Source: CAJPQU01 sp052170475
GTDB taxonomy: Bacteria > Bacillota > Negativicutes > Selenomonadales > Selenomonadaceae
Assembly: GCA_052170475.1 (NCBI GenBank)
Contig: JBQNAL010000002.1
Location: 1-64,000, forward strand
Direction of reading: 5' to 3'
DNA: 64,000 nucleotides
Positions 17,933 to 25,635 of the stretch are shown one piece after another. How positions within the stretch are numbered: position 1 is the stretch's first letter; the number at the start of each line of letters is the position of its first letter. Position numbers and translations under genes: made by a program. The notes under the pieces are model-generated. The model saw only the letters and a program-made list of their open reading frames with translations. It had not been told where the DNA came from and did no database searches.

Positions 17933-18020
17933 ATGGCCGTTTTTTATGGCCGCCAAGTCTCCTCCGGCGCTTGTCTTTGTCGCACGGGCGAGAAGCGTGC
18001 GGCAGCGCGATAGCGATATG

Positions 18021-18066
18021 AAAAGCGTCGCCCATGGCAGGTACACTGCCATGGGCGGCGCTTTTT
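18021..18066. terminator. Bidirectional terminator between rpsI and the GGDEF gene
   Basis: A long stem, AAAAGCGTCGCCCATGGCAG against CTGCCATGGGCGGCGCTTTTT, has one mismatch. It carries T runs on both strands, so it can stop the diguanylate cyclase transcript as well as readthrough from rpsI. Confidence 0.8.
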
Positions 18067-18103
18067 GTCCGAGCGTGTCGTTTTGCTTTGTTTCACGAGA
18101 AGC

Positions 18104-19549
18104 TTAGGAGAGCTCCGGGGAGTAGATGACGCTGCGGTTTTTGCCGTTGGCTTTGGCGTGGTAGAGGGCGGCGTCGGCCTGATCGAGGAGATCCGAAAAT
18201 TCGATGGCAGGATCGACAGCGGTGAGACCGATGCTGAGACTGATGGGGATGCGGTCGGCGTTCTGTTCACGGACGTGCTGATTGAGATCGTCCATCCATT
18301 TTTGCGCTTCTTTGGGCGGCAGGAAGAAGAGCCCGAGAAATTCATCGCCGCCCCAGCGGCTGAAGAATCCTCTTTCGCCAATATGTGTTTGAATGTAGGT
18401 GGCGGTGAGTTTCAGTACCGTATTGCCGTAGAGATGACCCAAGGTGTCGTTGCAGGCCTTGAAATTGTCGATGTCAAACATGATGAGGGTCATGGGCTTT
18501 GCGGCGTGTTTTTTCAGGGCTTTGGCAAAATATTCCTGAAAGAGTTTGCTGTTGGGCAGATCGGTCACAGCATCCATGTTTTCCACGATTTTGACTCGGT
18601 GGTTCAGCTTGCGAATGAGGCCGGTGGAGATGGTAACGCAGCCGACGATGATGAGAAGAATACAGATGATGTCATAGCGTAGCCGTTCGGCGTAGGCCTC
18701 CATCAGGGGGACGGTGTCCTTTTCAATGATAAAGTTCCAGTGAAGATTGGGATCGTGTACGATTTTTAGGCAGCGCGTGCCAACCCAGAGCGGGTCGTGG
18801 CTGTTGTGCTTGGCGGTGATCATGCTTACGGGCAGACCCGTCAGGCGGGCGACTTCTTCGGGGGGCTTAAAATACTCCATTTCGTTGGCAAAGGCATTGT
18901 CGGCGTTGCCGGTGTTTACGACATAAATGTTAAGTCCCAACGACAGGCAGGCGCTTTTGATGAGTTCCTCGGTGCTGTTGAGCTTTCTTCCTGAACCGAC
19001 GACGCCCAAAAGATCGCCATTTTCATCTAAAATACGGCAGTTTACGAAGATGGAGGTCGCATAATCGTTCGATTCAGAATGATCGATCTGAATATCGTAG
19101 TTGCGGTCGCTGTCCAAGAAGTTATAGTACCAAATGTCGATGGGCGCTTCAGGGGACATGGTCTTGATAAATCCGTCCTGATAATAGTGGGAAAGGCTTT
19201 TGGCAGAGACGAGGAAGGCGACATCGTAGTGATAGCGTTCTTGGATGATTTTGAGATATCGCAGGATCGGCTGTGCGGCAGATTCGTCATAGCTGGACGG
19301 TTCTTCTTTTAGCGTGTCCCAGAGGAAGGGATTATTCGCCATGCCTTGCGCTGTCGAGATCTGCCGGTTCACATGGCTGCCGATGTCCTTGGATACGTCG
19401 GAGGCCGCCATGGCGACGGTGCTTTCCACTTGGCGGAGGGCTAATTCGTGATAATAGTTGTGGTCAGAGTAGAGAACATAAGAGAAGCCGGTGACGATGA
19501 GCAAAGTGATCGCCAAGCTGGCAAAAAAGACGTTGTACCGTTGAAACAT
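18104..19549 (-). CDS. Membrane diguanylate cyclase with periplasmic Cache sensor
   Basis: The 481-residue protein makes c-di-GMP in response to an extracytoplasmic signal. One membrane helix spans about residues 8-27 and a second about 292-312. Between them is a Cache-type sensor (WYYNFLDSDRNYDIQID, then FVNCRILDENGDLLGVVGSG). The GGDEF domain follows, with the metal site in FDIDNFKACND (D359) and an intact RWGGDEF at 398-404. The product-inhibition motif RxxD five residues before GGDEF is absent (GERG there), so feedback inhibition by that site is unlikely. No EAL domain is present. The gene is transcribed alone, facing rpsI. Confidence 0.93.
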   Translation of the reverse strand: MFQRYNVFFASLAITLLIVTGFSYVLYSDHNYYHELALRQVESTVAMAASDVSKDIGSHVNRQISTAQGMANNPFLWDTLKEEPSSYDESAAQPILRYLKIIQERYHYDVAFLVSAKSLSHYYQDGFIKTMSPEAPIDIWYYNFLDSDRNYDIQIDHSESNDYATSIFVNCRILDENGDLLGVVGSGRKLNSTEELIKSACLSLGLNIYVVNTGNADNAFANEMEYFKPPEEVARLTGLPVSMITAKHNSHDPLWVGTRCLKIVHDPNLHWNFIIEKDTVPLMEAYAERLRYDIICILLIIVGCVTISTGLIRKLNHRVKIVENMDAVTDLPNSKLFQEYFAKALKKHAAKPMTLIMFDIDNFKACNDTLGHLYGNTVLKLTATYIQTHIGERGFFSRWGGDEFLGLFFLPPKEAQKWMDDLNQHVREQNADRIPISLSIGLTAVDPAIEFSDLLDQADAALYHAKANGKNRSVIYSPELS

Positions 19550-19602
19550 GTCAAGCCTCCCAAAAACAAGTAAGGCATATCAAAAAATGGAACGATGTCT
19601 TT

Positions 19603-19631
19603 ATTATAGCAAGATCTTACGCGTTATGCAA
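19603..19631 (-). promoter_or_regulatory. Promoter of the diguanylate cyclase gene
   Basis: On the minus strand TTGCAT (19631-19626) and TATAAT (19608-19603) are 17 bases apart, about 50 bases upstream of the ATG. GGGAGG is the ribosome site. Confidence 0.65.
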
Positions 19632-19708
19632 TGAAGGGTGCTGCGTTTCTAAGGTGGTTTCTGGTAATGCGGCGACACACCATGTCATCGGGAAATTGGG
19701 GCAAGTGA

Positions 19709-19737
19709 TTGAAATTTTTCTTGGCCTGTGTTACACT
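19709..19737 (+). promoter_or_regulatory. Promoter of the ileS T-box transcript
   Basis: TTGAAA (19709-19714) and TACACT (19732-19737) are 17 bases apart. The start of transcription would be near 19744, just before the T-box stem I. Confidence 0.6.
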
Positions 19738-19749
19738 GAGCACTGTATA

Positions 19750-19991
19750 TTGGAGTGACAGGCGATGAACGGGACAGTAAGCGCGGGCGAAAGGCAGAGC
19801 GAGTCGGCGGGTGGTGGAAGCCGACGCGAGTATCCGGCGCGGAACATCACCCGGGAGCTGCTGCCGGAAAGCGCTGTGGCGTGAGTATGCGCGGCCGGGA
19901 TTCTTCCGTTAGCGAGATCGCATATCTTGTATGTGAAATAGGTGGTTATGTATGAAGGATTTTCCTCATCCTATTGGGTGAGGATTTTTTC
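19750..19991 (+). promoter_or_regulatory. T-box riboswitch with isoleucine specifier, controlling ileS
   Basis: The leader shows T-box landmarks. The stem I apical motif is GCAGAGCGAGTCGG followed by GGTGGTGGAAGCCGAC. The specifier context is GGAACATCACCCGGGAGCTG, with codon ATC (Ile) at 19846-19848. The T-box bulge TGGT lies at 19943-19946 and can pair with the ACCA end of uncharged tRNA-Ile. ATAGG (19938-19942) can pair with CCTAT (19970-19974), and ATGaAGG with CCTCAT, to make the antiterminator. The same bases otherwise form the terminator at 19964-19983. Uncharged tRNA-Ile should therefore switch ileS on. Confidence 0.87.
19960..19991 (+). terminator. T-box-controlled terminator of the ileS leader
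   Basis: CCTCATCC (19964-19971) pairs with GGGTGAGG (19976-19983) and is followed by ATTTTTT. It is mutually exclusive with the antiterminator helix. Confidence 0.85.
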
Positions 19992-19995
19992 GTAA

Positions 19996-20038
19996 TGAAA
20001 TCTCCCGCATCCTATTTTGGCGCGGGAGATTATTTTTC
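19996..20038 (+). terminator. Second terminator-like hairpin before ileS
   Basis: AATCTCCCGC (19999-20008) pairs perfectly with GCGGGAGATT (20022-20031) and is followed by ATTTTT. Its loop repeats the CATCCTATT found in the first terminator. It lies only about 20 bases before the ileS start codon. Confidence 0.75.
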
Positions 20039-20054
20039 GTAGGGGGGACGTATT

Positions 20055-23000
20055 GTGTACAACAAGGTGGACACGAATCTGAATTTTGTCGATAGGGAAC
20101 GTGAGGTTTTGGCGTTTTGGAAGGAGCATGGCATTGCCCAAAAGGCCATCGACCAGCGCGAGGGATGCGATACGTTTACGTTCTACGACGGGCCGCCGAC
20201 GGCGAACGGCAAGCCGCATATCGGACACGTCCTGACCCGCGTGATTAAGGACATGCTGCCCCGCTACCAGTCCATGAAGGGGAAAAAGGTGCTGCGCAAG
20301 GCGGGGTGGGATACCCACGGACTCCCGGTGGAGCTTGAGGTGGAAAAGGCCATCGGAATCAACGGAAAGGAGCAGATCGAGGCCTACGGCATGGAGCCGT
20401 TCATCAAGAAATGCCGGGAATCCGTTTGGCAGTACAAGGGGATGTGGGAGGAATTTTCCGATGTGGTGGGCTTTTGGGCGGATATGGAGCATCCCTACAT
20501 CACATACGAAAACGATTTTATCGAATCGGAATGGTGGGCGCTGAAGGAGATCTGGAAGAAGGGGCTTCTCTACAAGGGGCATAAGGTCATCCCGTACTGC
20601 CCGCGCTGTGGCACGCCGCTCTCCTCTCACGAGGTGGCGCAGGGATATAAGGACGTGAAAGAGCGCTCGGCCATCGTGAAGTTTAAGGCGAAGGATGAGG
20701 ACGCGTATTTCTTAGCGTGGACGACGACGCCTTGGACGCTGCCCTCCAATCTCGGCCTCTGTGTCAATCCTGATGTGGAGTATGTGAAGATCCGTGTGGG
20801 GGAGAGTGTCTATTATTTGGCCGCCGCTTTGGTGGATACTGTTTTTGAAGGCGTTGAAGGGGAACGTGAAGTCTTGGCAACCTTTAAGGGGCGGGCGCTG
20901 GAGTATCGGGACTATGAGCCGCTCTATCCCTACGCGGTGGGCAAGATTCAAAAAAAATCCTTCTTCGTCATCTGCGACGAGTATGTGACGACGGAGGACG
21001 GAACCGGCATCGTTCACACAGCACCGGCTTTCGGTGAAGACGATAATCGGGTCTGCAAGAAGTATGACATGGCGTTCGTTCAGTTCGTGGATGGAAAGGG
21101 ACAGATGACAGCGGACACGGACTGGCCGGGGGTTTTCGTCAAGGACGCGGATCCTTTGATCCTAAAGGATCTCAAGATTTCCGGCAAACTCTTTAAGGCG
21201 CCGGTCTTTGAGCATAGCTATCCCCATTGCTGGCGCTGCGACACGCCGCTCATTTACTATGCCCGTGAGTCTTGGTTTATCCGCATGACGGCGGTGCGGG
21301 ATGAACTCATCGCCAATAACGATACGGTGAACTGGATCCCGCCTGCCATCGGCAAGGGGCGCTTCGGCGATTGGCTCGAGCATGTGCAGGATTGGGGCAT
21401 CAGCCGCAACCGTTACTGGGGCACGCCGCTCAACATCTGGGAGTGCGGCTGCGGACACCAGCACGCGGTGGGCTCCATTGAAGAATTGAAGTCCTTGTCG
21501 AAAAATTGCCCGGAAAAAATTGAGCTGCACCGTCCTTACATCGACGATGTGACCATTTCCTGCGAAGACTGCGGCGGAGAAATGCACCGCGTGCCGGAGG
21601 TCATCGACTGCTGGTTCGATTCCGGCTCCATGCCGTTCGCGCAGTGGCACTATCCTTTTGAAAACAAGGAGATTTTTGAGCGTCGCTTTCCGGCGGATTT
21701 CATCTCGGAGGCGGTGGATCAGACCCGCGGCTGGTTCTATTCCCTCTTGGCCATCTCGACGCTTCTCTTCCATCAGTCCCCCTATAAAAACGTCATTGTT
21801 TTGGGGCATGTGCAGGATAAAGACGGCCGCAAGATGTCAAAATCTAAGGGGAATGCCGTCGATCCTATGGACGCCTTGAAGCAGCATGGTGCGGATGCCA
21901 TTCGCTGGTATTTTTATGAGAACAGCGCCCCTTGGCTGCCGAATCGCTACCACGACGCTGCCGTGCAGGAAGGGCAGCGAAAATTTATGGGGACGCTCTG
22001 GAATACCTATGCTTTTTACGTCCTTTACGCTGAGATCGACCAGTTTGACCCCACGCAGCATGATCTTGTGTATGAGAAATTGTCGGTGCTCGATCAATGG
22101 ATCCTGTCAAGGCTCAATACCATGGTCGCGGAAGTGGACGGCGATCTCAGCGCGTATAAGGTCACAGAGGCGGCCAAGGCGCTTTCCAAATTTGTAGACG
22201 AACTCAGCAACTGGTATGTGCGCCGCAGTCGGGAGCGCTTCTGGGCAAAGGGGATGGAGCAGGATAAGGTCAATGCCTACATGACCCTCTATACGGCGCT
22301 CGTGACGACCATCGAGACGGCTGCGCCCATGGTTCCCTTTATCACCGAGAGCATCTATCAGAATCTTGTCGCAGAGGTGGATAAGACAGCGCCGGAAAGC
22401 GTTCACTTGTGTGATTTCCCAAAGGCCGACCCGGCATACATCAATAGGGATCTGGAAGAAAATATGGATTTGGTTCTCCAGATCGTTGGCTTGGGACGGG
22501 CGGCGCGCAACGCTTCCGGGATCAAAAACCGCCAGCCGGTGGCGAATCTCTACGTCAAAGCGCCGAAAGAACTGTCGCCGTTCTTCCAAGACATCGTGAA
22601 GAGTGAGCTGAACGTCAAACAGGTCACGTTTAAGGAGGATATGGAGGCCTATCTGACTTACAGCTTTAAGCCTCAGTTCAAAGTGTTGGGGCCGAAAGTC
22701 GGCAAGCGGATCAGCGAGATCAAGGCGGCGCTGGCTACGCTTAACGGGCAGCGTGCGAAGGAAGAATTGGATGCGACCGGGAAACTTCACCTCGCGCTCG
22801 CCTGCGGCGACGTCGACCTTTCGCCGGAGGACATTGAGGTCACGATGGCGCAGACCGAAGGGTACGCTTGCCAGCGCTACGGCGGCGTCACCGTGGCACT
22901 GGAAACCGTCCTCACGCCGGCGCTCATCGAGGAAGGCTTCGTTCGGGAGATCATCAGTAAAGTACAGACCATGCGCAAGGAAAATGGTTTTGAGGTCACG

Positions 23001-23186
23001 GATCACATCGCCCTTGGCCTTGCGGGGAACGATAAGATCATGGACATCGTGCGACGAAGCGAAACCTTCCTCCGGCGCATCGTCTTGGCGGATATGGTGC
23101 AGTACGGCACGACGGAAGGATTCTCCAAGGAATGGAACCTCAATGGGGAAAAAGTGACCTTAGCGGTGCGCGGTGCGGAGGGCTAA
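20055..23186 (+). CDS. ileS: Isoleucyl-tRNA synthetase
   Basis: A 1043-residue class I synthetase that charges tRNA-Ile. GPPTANGKPHIGHVLTR holds the HIGH motif, KMSKSKGNAVDP the KMSKS loop, and the CP1 editing domain contains AWTTTPWTLPSNLGLCV. The C-terminal half has the anticodon-binding domain. Length and wording of the N-terminus (GYKDVKERSAIVKFK after the CP1 entry) resemble the type 2, eukaryotic-like IleRS seen in clostridia, a class known for low mupirocin sensitivity. Start is GTG 20055 with AGGGGGGAC upstream. Expression is controlled by the T-box leader. Confidence 0.97.
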   Translation: MYNKVDTNLNFVDREREVLAFWKEHGIAQKAIDQREGCDTFTFYDGPPTANGKPHIGHVLTRVIKDMLPRYQSMKGKKVLRKAGWDTHGLPVELEVEKAIGINGKEQIEAYGMEPFIKKCRESVWQYKGMWEEFSDVVGFWADMEHPYITYENDFIESEWWALKEIWKKGLLYKGHKVIPYCPRCGTPLSSHEVAQGYKDVKERSAIVKFKAKDEDAYFLAWTTTPWTLPSNLGLCVNPDVEYVKIRVGESVYYLAAALVDTVFEGVEGEREVLATFKGRALEYRDYEPLYPYAVGKIQKKSFFVICDEYVTTEDGTGIVHTAPAFGEDDNRVCKKYDMAFVQFVDGKGQMTADTDWPGVFVKDADPLILKDLKISGKLFKAPVFEHSYPHCWRCDTPLIYYARESWFIRMTAVRDELIANNDTVNWIPPAIGKGRFGDWLEHVQDWGISRNRYWGTPLNIWECGCGHQHAVGSIEELKSLSKNCPEKIELHRPYIDDVTISCEDCGGEMHRVPEVIDCWFDSGSMPFAQWHYPFENKEIFERRFPADFISEAVDQTRGWFYSLLAISTLLFHQSPYKNVIVLGHVQDKDGRKMSKSKGNAVDPMDALKQHGADAIRWYFYENSAPWLPNRYHDAAVQEGQRKFMGTLWNTYAFYVLYAEIDQFDPTQHDLVYEKLSVLDQWILSRLNTMVAEVDGDLSAYKVTEAAKALSKFVDELSNWYVRRSRERFWAKGMEQDKVNAYMTLYTALVTTIETAAPMVPFITESIYQNLVAEVDKTAPESVHLCDFPKADPAYINRDLEENMDLVLQIVGLGRAARNASGIKNRQPVANLYVKAPKELSPFFQDIVKSELNVKQVTFKEDMEAYLTYSFKPQFKVLGPKVGKRISEIKAALATLNGQRAKEELDATGKLHLALACGDVDLSPEDIEVTMAQTEGYACQRYGGVTVALETVLTPALIEEGFVREIISKVQTMRKENGFEVTDHIALGLAGNDKIMDIVRRSETFLRRIVLADMVQYGTTEGFSKEWNLNGEKVTLAVRGAEG

Positions 23187-23249
23187 GGCTTTGCCCGTAT
23201 TTTCGCCCGCGCGTAAAAAATCGGCGCGACGCTATGCCTTTCCTTCTTA

Positions 23250-23392
23250 ATATGATACAATGATGAACACTTAGAGAGTGCAACGCGCGCACTTAGTGAG
23301 AATAGGTACCTAACCACTTGAGGAAGGCAAGCGAAGCGCCGGCTACATTTAGTGGTTATGGTGCAATGATGAACACTGAGAGCGCGCGGCCG
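23250..23392 (+). repeat. Dispersed promoter-like repeat, copy A
   Basis: This stretch aligns over about 140 bases with the reverse complement of 45447-45600. Each copy has two outer half-units (here starting at about 23251 and 23356) with the pattern TATGrTryAAT(g)ATGAACACT. Between them lie a shared ACTTAGTGAGAATA and a TAACCACT...AGTGGTTA inverted repeat. The centre differs between copies. The -10-like parts here are TACAAT and TGCAAT, weaker than in copy B. The element ends about 40 bases before the Hpt-like gene and points toward it. Confidence 0.8.
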
Positions 23393-23430
23393 GACGAGCG
23401 GGTGAGCGTGCCGCAGAGGAGTGAACAGAC

Positions 23431-23790
23431 ATGAGCGCGTTACTGAATGTGTTGAAGACATGGGGATGTGATACGGACAGCGCTATGCCGCGCTTTTCTC
23501 ACAATGAGGCTTTTTATGCCCGCTGCTTTAAGAAATTTGTGGTGGATGCAGATTTGGAGGCGCTGGGAGAATCCTTGGCCGCACGGGATGCAGAGGCGGC
23601 TTTTCGGCAGGCGCGTGCGCTGCAGGATCTCACAGAGAACATGGGACTTACGCCGCTCTCGGCGATGTTGGATCGCATCGTGAAGCCCCTGCGGGCGGGC
23701 GATTGTGATCAGGCGCTTTTGAAAGTGTACGAGCGGCTGATCCGCGAGGTGAAGCGGTATAGGATCTTGGCGATTCGGGATGGAGTGTGA
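23431..23790 (+). CDS. Hpt-like four-helix protein lacking the phosphorylatable histidine
   Basis: The 119-residue protein follows the layout of a histidine phosphotransfer domain: an N-terminal helix (LLNVLKTWGCD), a phenylalanine-rich helix (AFYARCFKKFV), then ARDAEAAFRQARALQDLTENMGLTPLSAML. In active Hpt domains the last segment reads AHxLKGxxxNLGL. Here H is replaced by R, K by Q and G by D, so it should not carry phosphate. The ATG follows GCAGAGGAG. It lies six bases before the CsoR-like gene and probably shares its transcript. A regulatory or docking role is inference. Confidence 0.68.
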   Translation: MSALLNVLKTWGCDTDSAMPRFSHNEAFYARCFKKFVVDADLEALGESLAARDAEAAFRQARALQDLTENMGLTPLSAMLDRIVKPLRAGDCDQALLKVYERLIREVKRYRILAIRDGV

Positions 23791-23796
23791 ACGCAT

Positions 23797-24147
23797 ATGG
23801 CAAAGCGTGTGAGCGGGACGCGCACCCTCCGTGAGGCCTCGGTGCGCGAAGGCAGGGACGGATATACGCCTGAGGCGCATGGTCATTCCCACACGCACAC
23901 GAAGGCGGTGCTGAACCGCATGGCGCGGCTCATCGGTCATTTGCAGTCCATCCGGCGCATGGTGGAGGAAGGACGCGACTGCAGCGATGTTCTCATCCAG
24001 ATTTCGGCGGTGAATGCGGCGCTGAAGAACGTGGGGAAAATCATTCTGAAGGATCACATGGAGCATTGTATTGTGGAAGCGGTGCAGGAGGAGGATCGCA
24101 AAGCACTGCAACGGCTCAATCAAGCCATCGATCAGTTTTTGCATTGA
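23797..24147 (+). CDS. Metal-sensing repressor of the CsoR/RcnR family (DUF156)
   Basis: An all-helical metal-responsive repressor of 116 residues. The domain starts at KAVLNRMARLIGHLQSIRRMVEEGRDC. The ligands follow the CsoR spacing exactly: Cys, 24 residues, His, 3 residues, Cys (from RDC to KDHMEHC), which in characterised members binds Cu(I). An N-terminal His-rich stretch (HGHSHTHT) may add metal sites. About 30 extra residues precede the usual domain start. No copper ATPase or chaperone gene is adjacent, so its target operon is not visible, unless it controls this three-gene cluster. Confidence 0.85.
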   Translation: MAKRVSGTRTLREASVREGRDGYTPEAHGHSHTHTKAVLNRMARLIGHLQSIRRMVEEGRDCSDVLIQISAVNAALKNVGKIILKDHMEHCIVEAVQEEDRKALQRLNQAIDQFLH

Positions 24148-24238
24148 GAGATGGTGGGCAGGCGGAGAAAAAGGCGCGTGGAGTTGAGGCATCGTGAGGC
24201 TACCGGCGTTGGCGCAAGGCGGCAAGGAGGCGCGGAAA

Positions 24239-24979
24239 ATGGCAGAGGAGGAAAATGACATAGCGGCCGATCCGGCGTTTTGGCGCGCCTTCGTTGCGGC
24301 GCTGCGCCATGACAATCAAATGCCGTGGGCGGATACGAAGTCCGTGTACGATGTCATGCTGACCATGCGAACGGAGACGGAGGCTGGAACGGTCTTGGCG
24401 GAGCTTTTGACCCGTGCGCTGCCGGGGACGACGATGCAGTATGTGACGAAGGGCTTTCCCTTGGCTGCGAGCGCGCCAGCCGAAATGGCTTTTCGCGCGG
24501 ATTACCTGACCTATGATACGGTGGGGCGGAAGCTGTATTTCGTCGAACTTCGTCTGCCGGGGCAAGGGATTGGCTGGAAGCGCTATGATCGTTATGTTTC
24601 TTTCCTGTTGGGCAAAGGCGAATCCCCTTGCTTTTTAGCGGCGGATCTTTGCCGTATGTACCAAGAGAGCGTACCCAGTGATTTTGCGGAGGGGAGGCCG
24701 AGTAATCGCCACTATCAGATGCAGTGGCAGGAGTTGACGGCTTTTTTGGGAGGGCTTTCGCCCGAGGAGCGGATCGGCGTGGAACTCATTTATCTCTTGT
24801 CGGCGCCATTTTCTTTGTCGGAGCGCTTAGCCGCCCGCGGCGAAGCGGCGCACGCAAAAGATTTGGGGGCGCGGTTCCACGGGATAGACCTCAATTCTTT
24901 AGCGCAGACATTTACCGACGCATCCCCGAAGACCAGATGCTTTCTTGAGGTTTGGCGCAATACGCAGCCGCCGGCGTAA
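24239..24979 (+). CDS. Unknown protein
   Basis: I do not recognise this 246-residue protein. The ATG at 24239 was chosen because AAGGAGG lies eight bases upstream; the open frame reaches further back without a ribosome site. There is no signal peptide or membrane segment. A possible alpha-beta core reads FRADYLTYDTVGRKLYFVELRLPG, which loosely recalls the D-x(n)-E-x-K pattern of PD-(D/E)XK nucleases, but the lysine is replaced by arginine and the match is weak. A helical C-terminal region follows (PEERIGVELIYLLSAPFSLSERLAARG). It is the third gene after the Hpt-like and CsoR-like genes, 91 bases downstream. Confidence 0.6.
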   Translation: MAEEENDIAADPAFWRAFVAALRHDNQMPWADTKSVYDVMLTMRTETEAGTVLAELLTRALPGTTMQYVTKGFPLAASAPAEMAFRADYLTYDTVGRKLYFVELRLPGQGIGWKRYDRYVSFLLGKGESPCFLAADLCRMYQESVPSDFAEGRPSNRHYQMQWQELTAFLGGLSPEERIGVELIYLLSAPFSLSERLAARGEAAHAKDLGARFHGIDLNSLAQTFTDASPKTRCFLEVWRNTQPPA

Positions 24980-25008
24980 CGGTCGGAGCCTGCGTGACAA
25001 AACGGATC

Positions 25009-25036
25009 AACGCCCCCGTAGGGGTCGTTTCCTTTG
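25009..25036 (+). terminator. Possible terminator after the unknown gene
   Basis: AACG-CCCC pairs with GGGG-CGTT with one mismatch around a three-base loop, followed by TCCTTT. The T run is interrupted, so it is weak. Confidence 0.45.
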
Positions 25037-25222
25037 CGAAGGACGAGTGGTGGTGGCTCACTTCATGAAGGGCGGCATCTATGGGGGTCTTTTTTCGGTG
25101 CTATCATCAATGTTGTGGTGTGACGAACATGTAAGATGCAACATGGATTTTTTATCACAGTTTTTTTACAGGGGATGATACGCCCGGCAGCGTGTATATG
25201 GAAAAGATTGATAAAATAAGTG

Positions 25223-25251
25223 TTGACAATCATTTTTCGGGGTGGTAATAT
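25223..25251 (+). promoter_or_regulatory. Promoter of the str operon
   Basis: TTGACA (25223-25228) and TAATAT (25246-25251) are 17 bases apart, about 50 bases before the L7Ae-like gene. Confidence 0.7.
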
Positions 25252-25300
25252 AGGTAAGTCCTTGTGAGGGGACAGGTATGTCTTTGCGGGAGTGACGGGA

Positions 25301-25549
25301 ATGACGCTGGAATCGTTGAAGGAAAAGCCTCGTGTGACGGGCCTCAAGCAGGTCAGCAAGGCGGTCAAAAAAGGGGAAGTAGAGTGCGTTTTCATCGCAG
25401 CGGATGCCGATTCTCGCGTGCAGATGCCCCTGCGGGCGCTCTGTGAGGAACGTCGTGTTCCGATTGTCGATTCAGCGATGATGGCGGATTTGGGGCGAGC
25501 TTGTTCAATCGAAGTGGGCGCCGCCGCTGCCGCGATCTTGAAGGAATGA
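25301..25549 (+). CDS. Ribosomal L7Ae-like protein (YbxF family)
   Basis: A small kink-turn RNA-binding protein. GLKQVSKAVKKGEVECVFIAADAD and the C-terminal GRACSIEVGAAAAAIL are the family marks. The ATG at 25301, eight bases after GCGGGAG, gives 82 residues, the size I recall for B. subtilis YbxF; a GTG nine bases earlier is possible. As in other Firmicutes the gene stands directly before rpsL. Members bind kink-turns but their cellular role is not settled. Confidence 0.9.
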   Translation: MTLESLKEKPRVTGLKQVSKAVKKGEVECVFIAADADSRVQMPLRALCEERRVPIVDSAMMADLGRACSIEVGAAAAAILKE

Positions 25550-25559
25550 CTTACCGTTA

Positions 25560-25593
25560 AAAACTGGATCTCGCCTTGGCGGGGTCGAGTTTT
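25560..25593 (+). promoter_or_regulatory. Strong hairpin between the L7Ae-like gene and rpsL (possible attenuator)
   Basis: AAAACT-G-GATCTCGCC pairs with GGCGGGGTC-G-AGTTTT, about 15 bp with one mismatch. The 3' arm ends in TTTT, so it could terminate part of the transcription or act as a processing site. Confidence 0.55.
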
Positions 25594-25635
25594 GATAAAT
25601 CATGAATTTTCAATATGAAGGAAGGAGGTGCAGGT

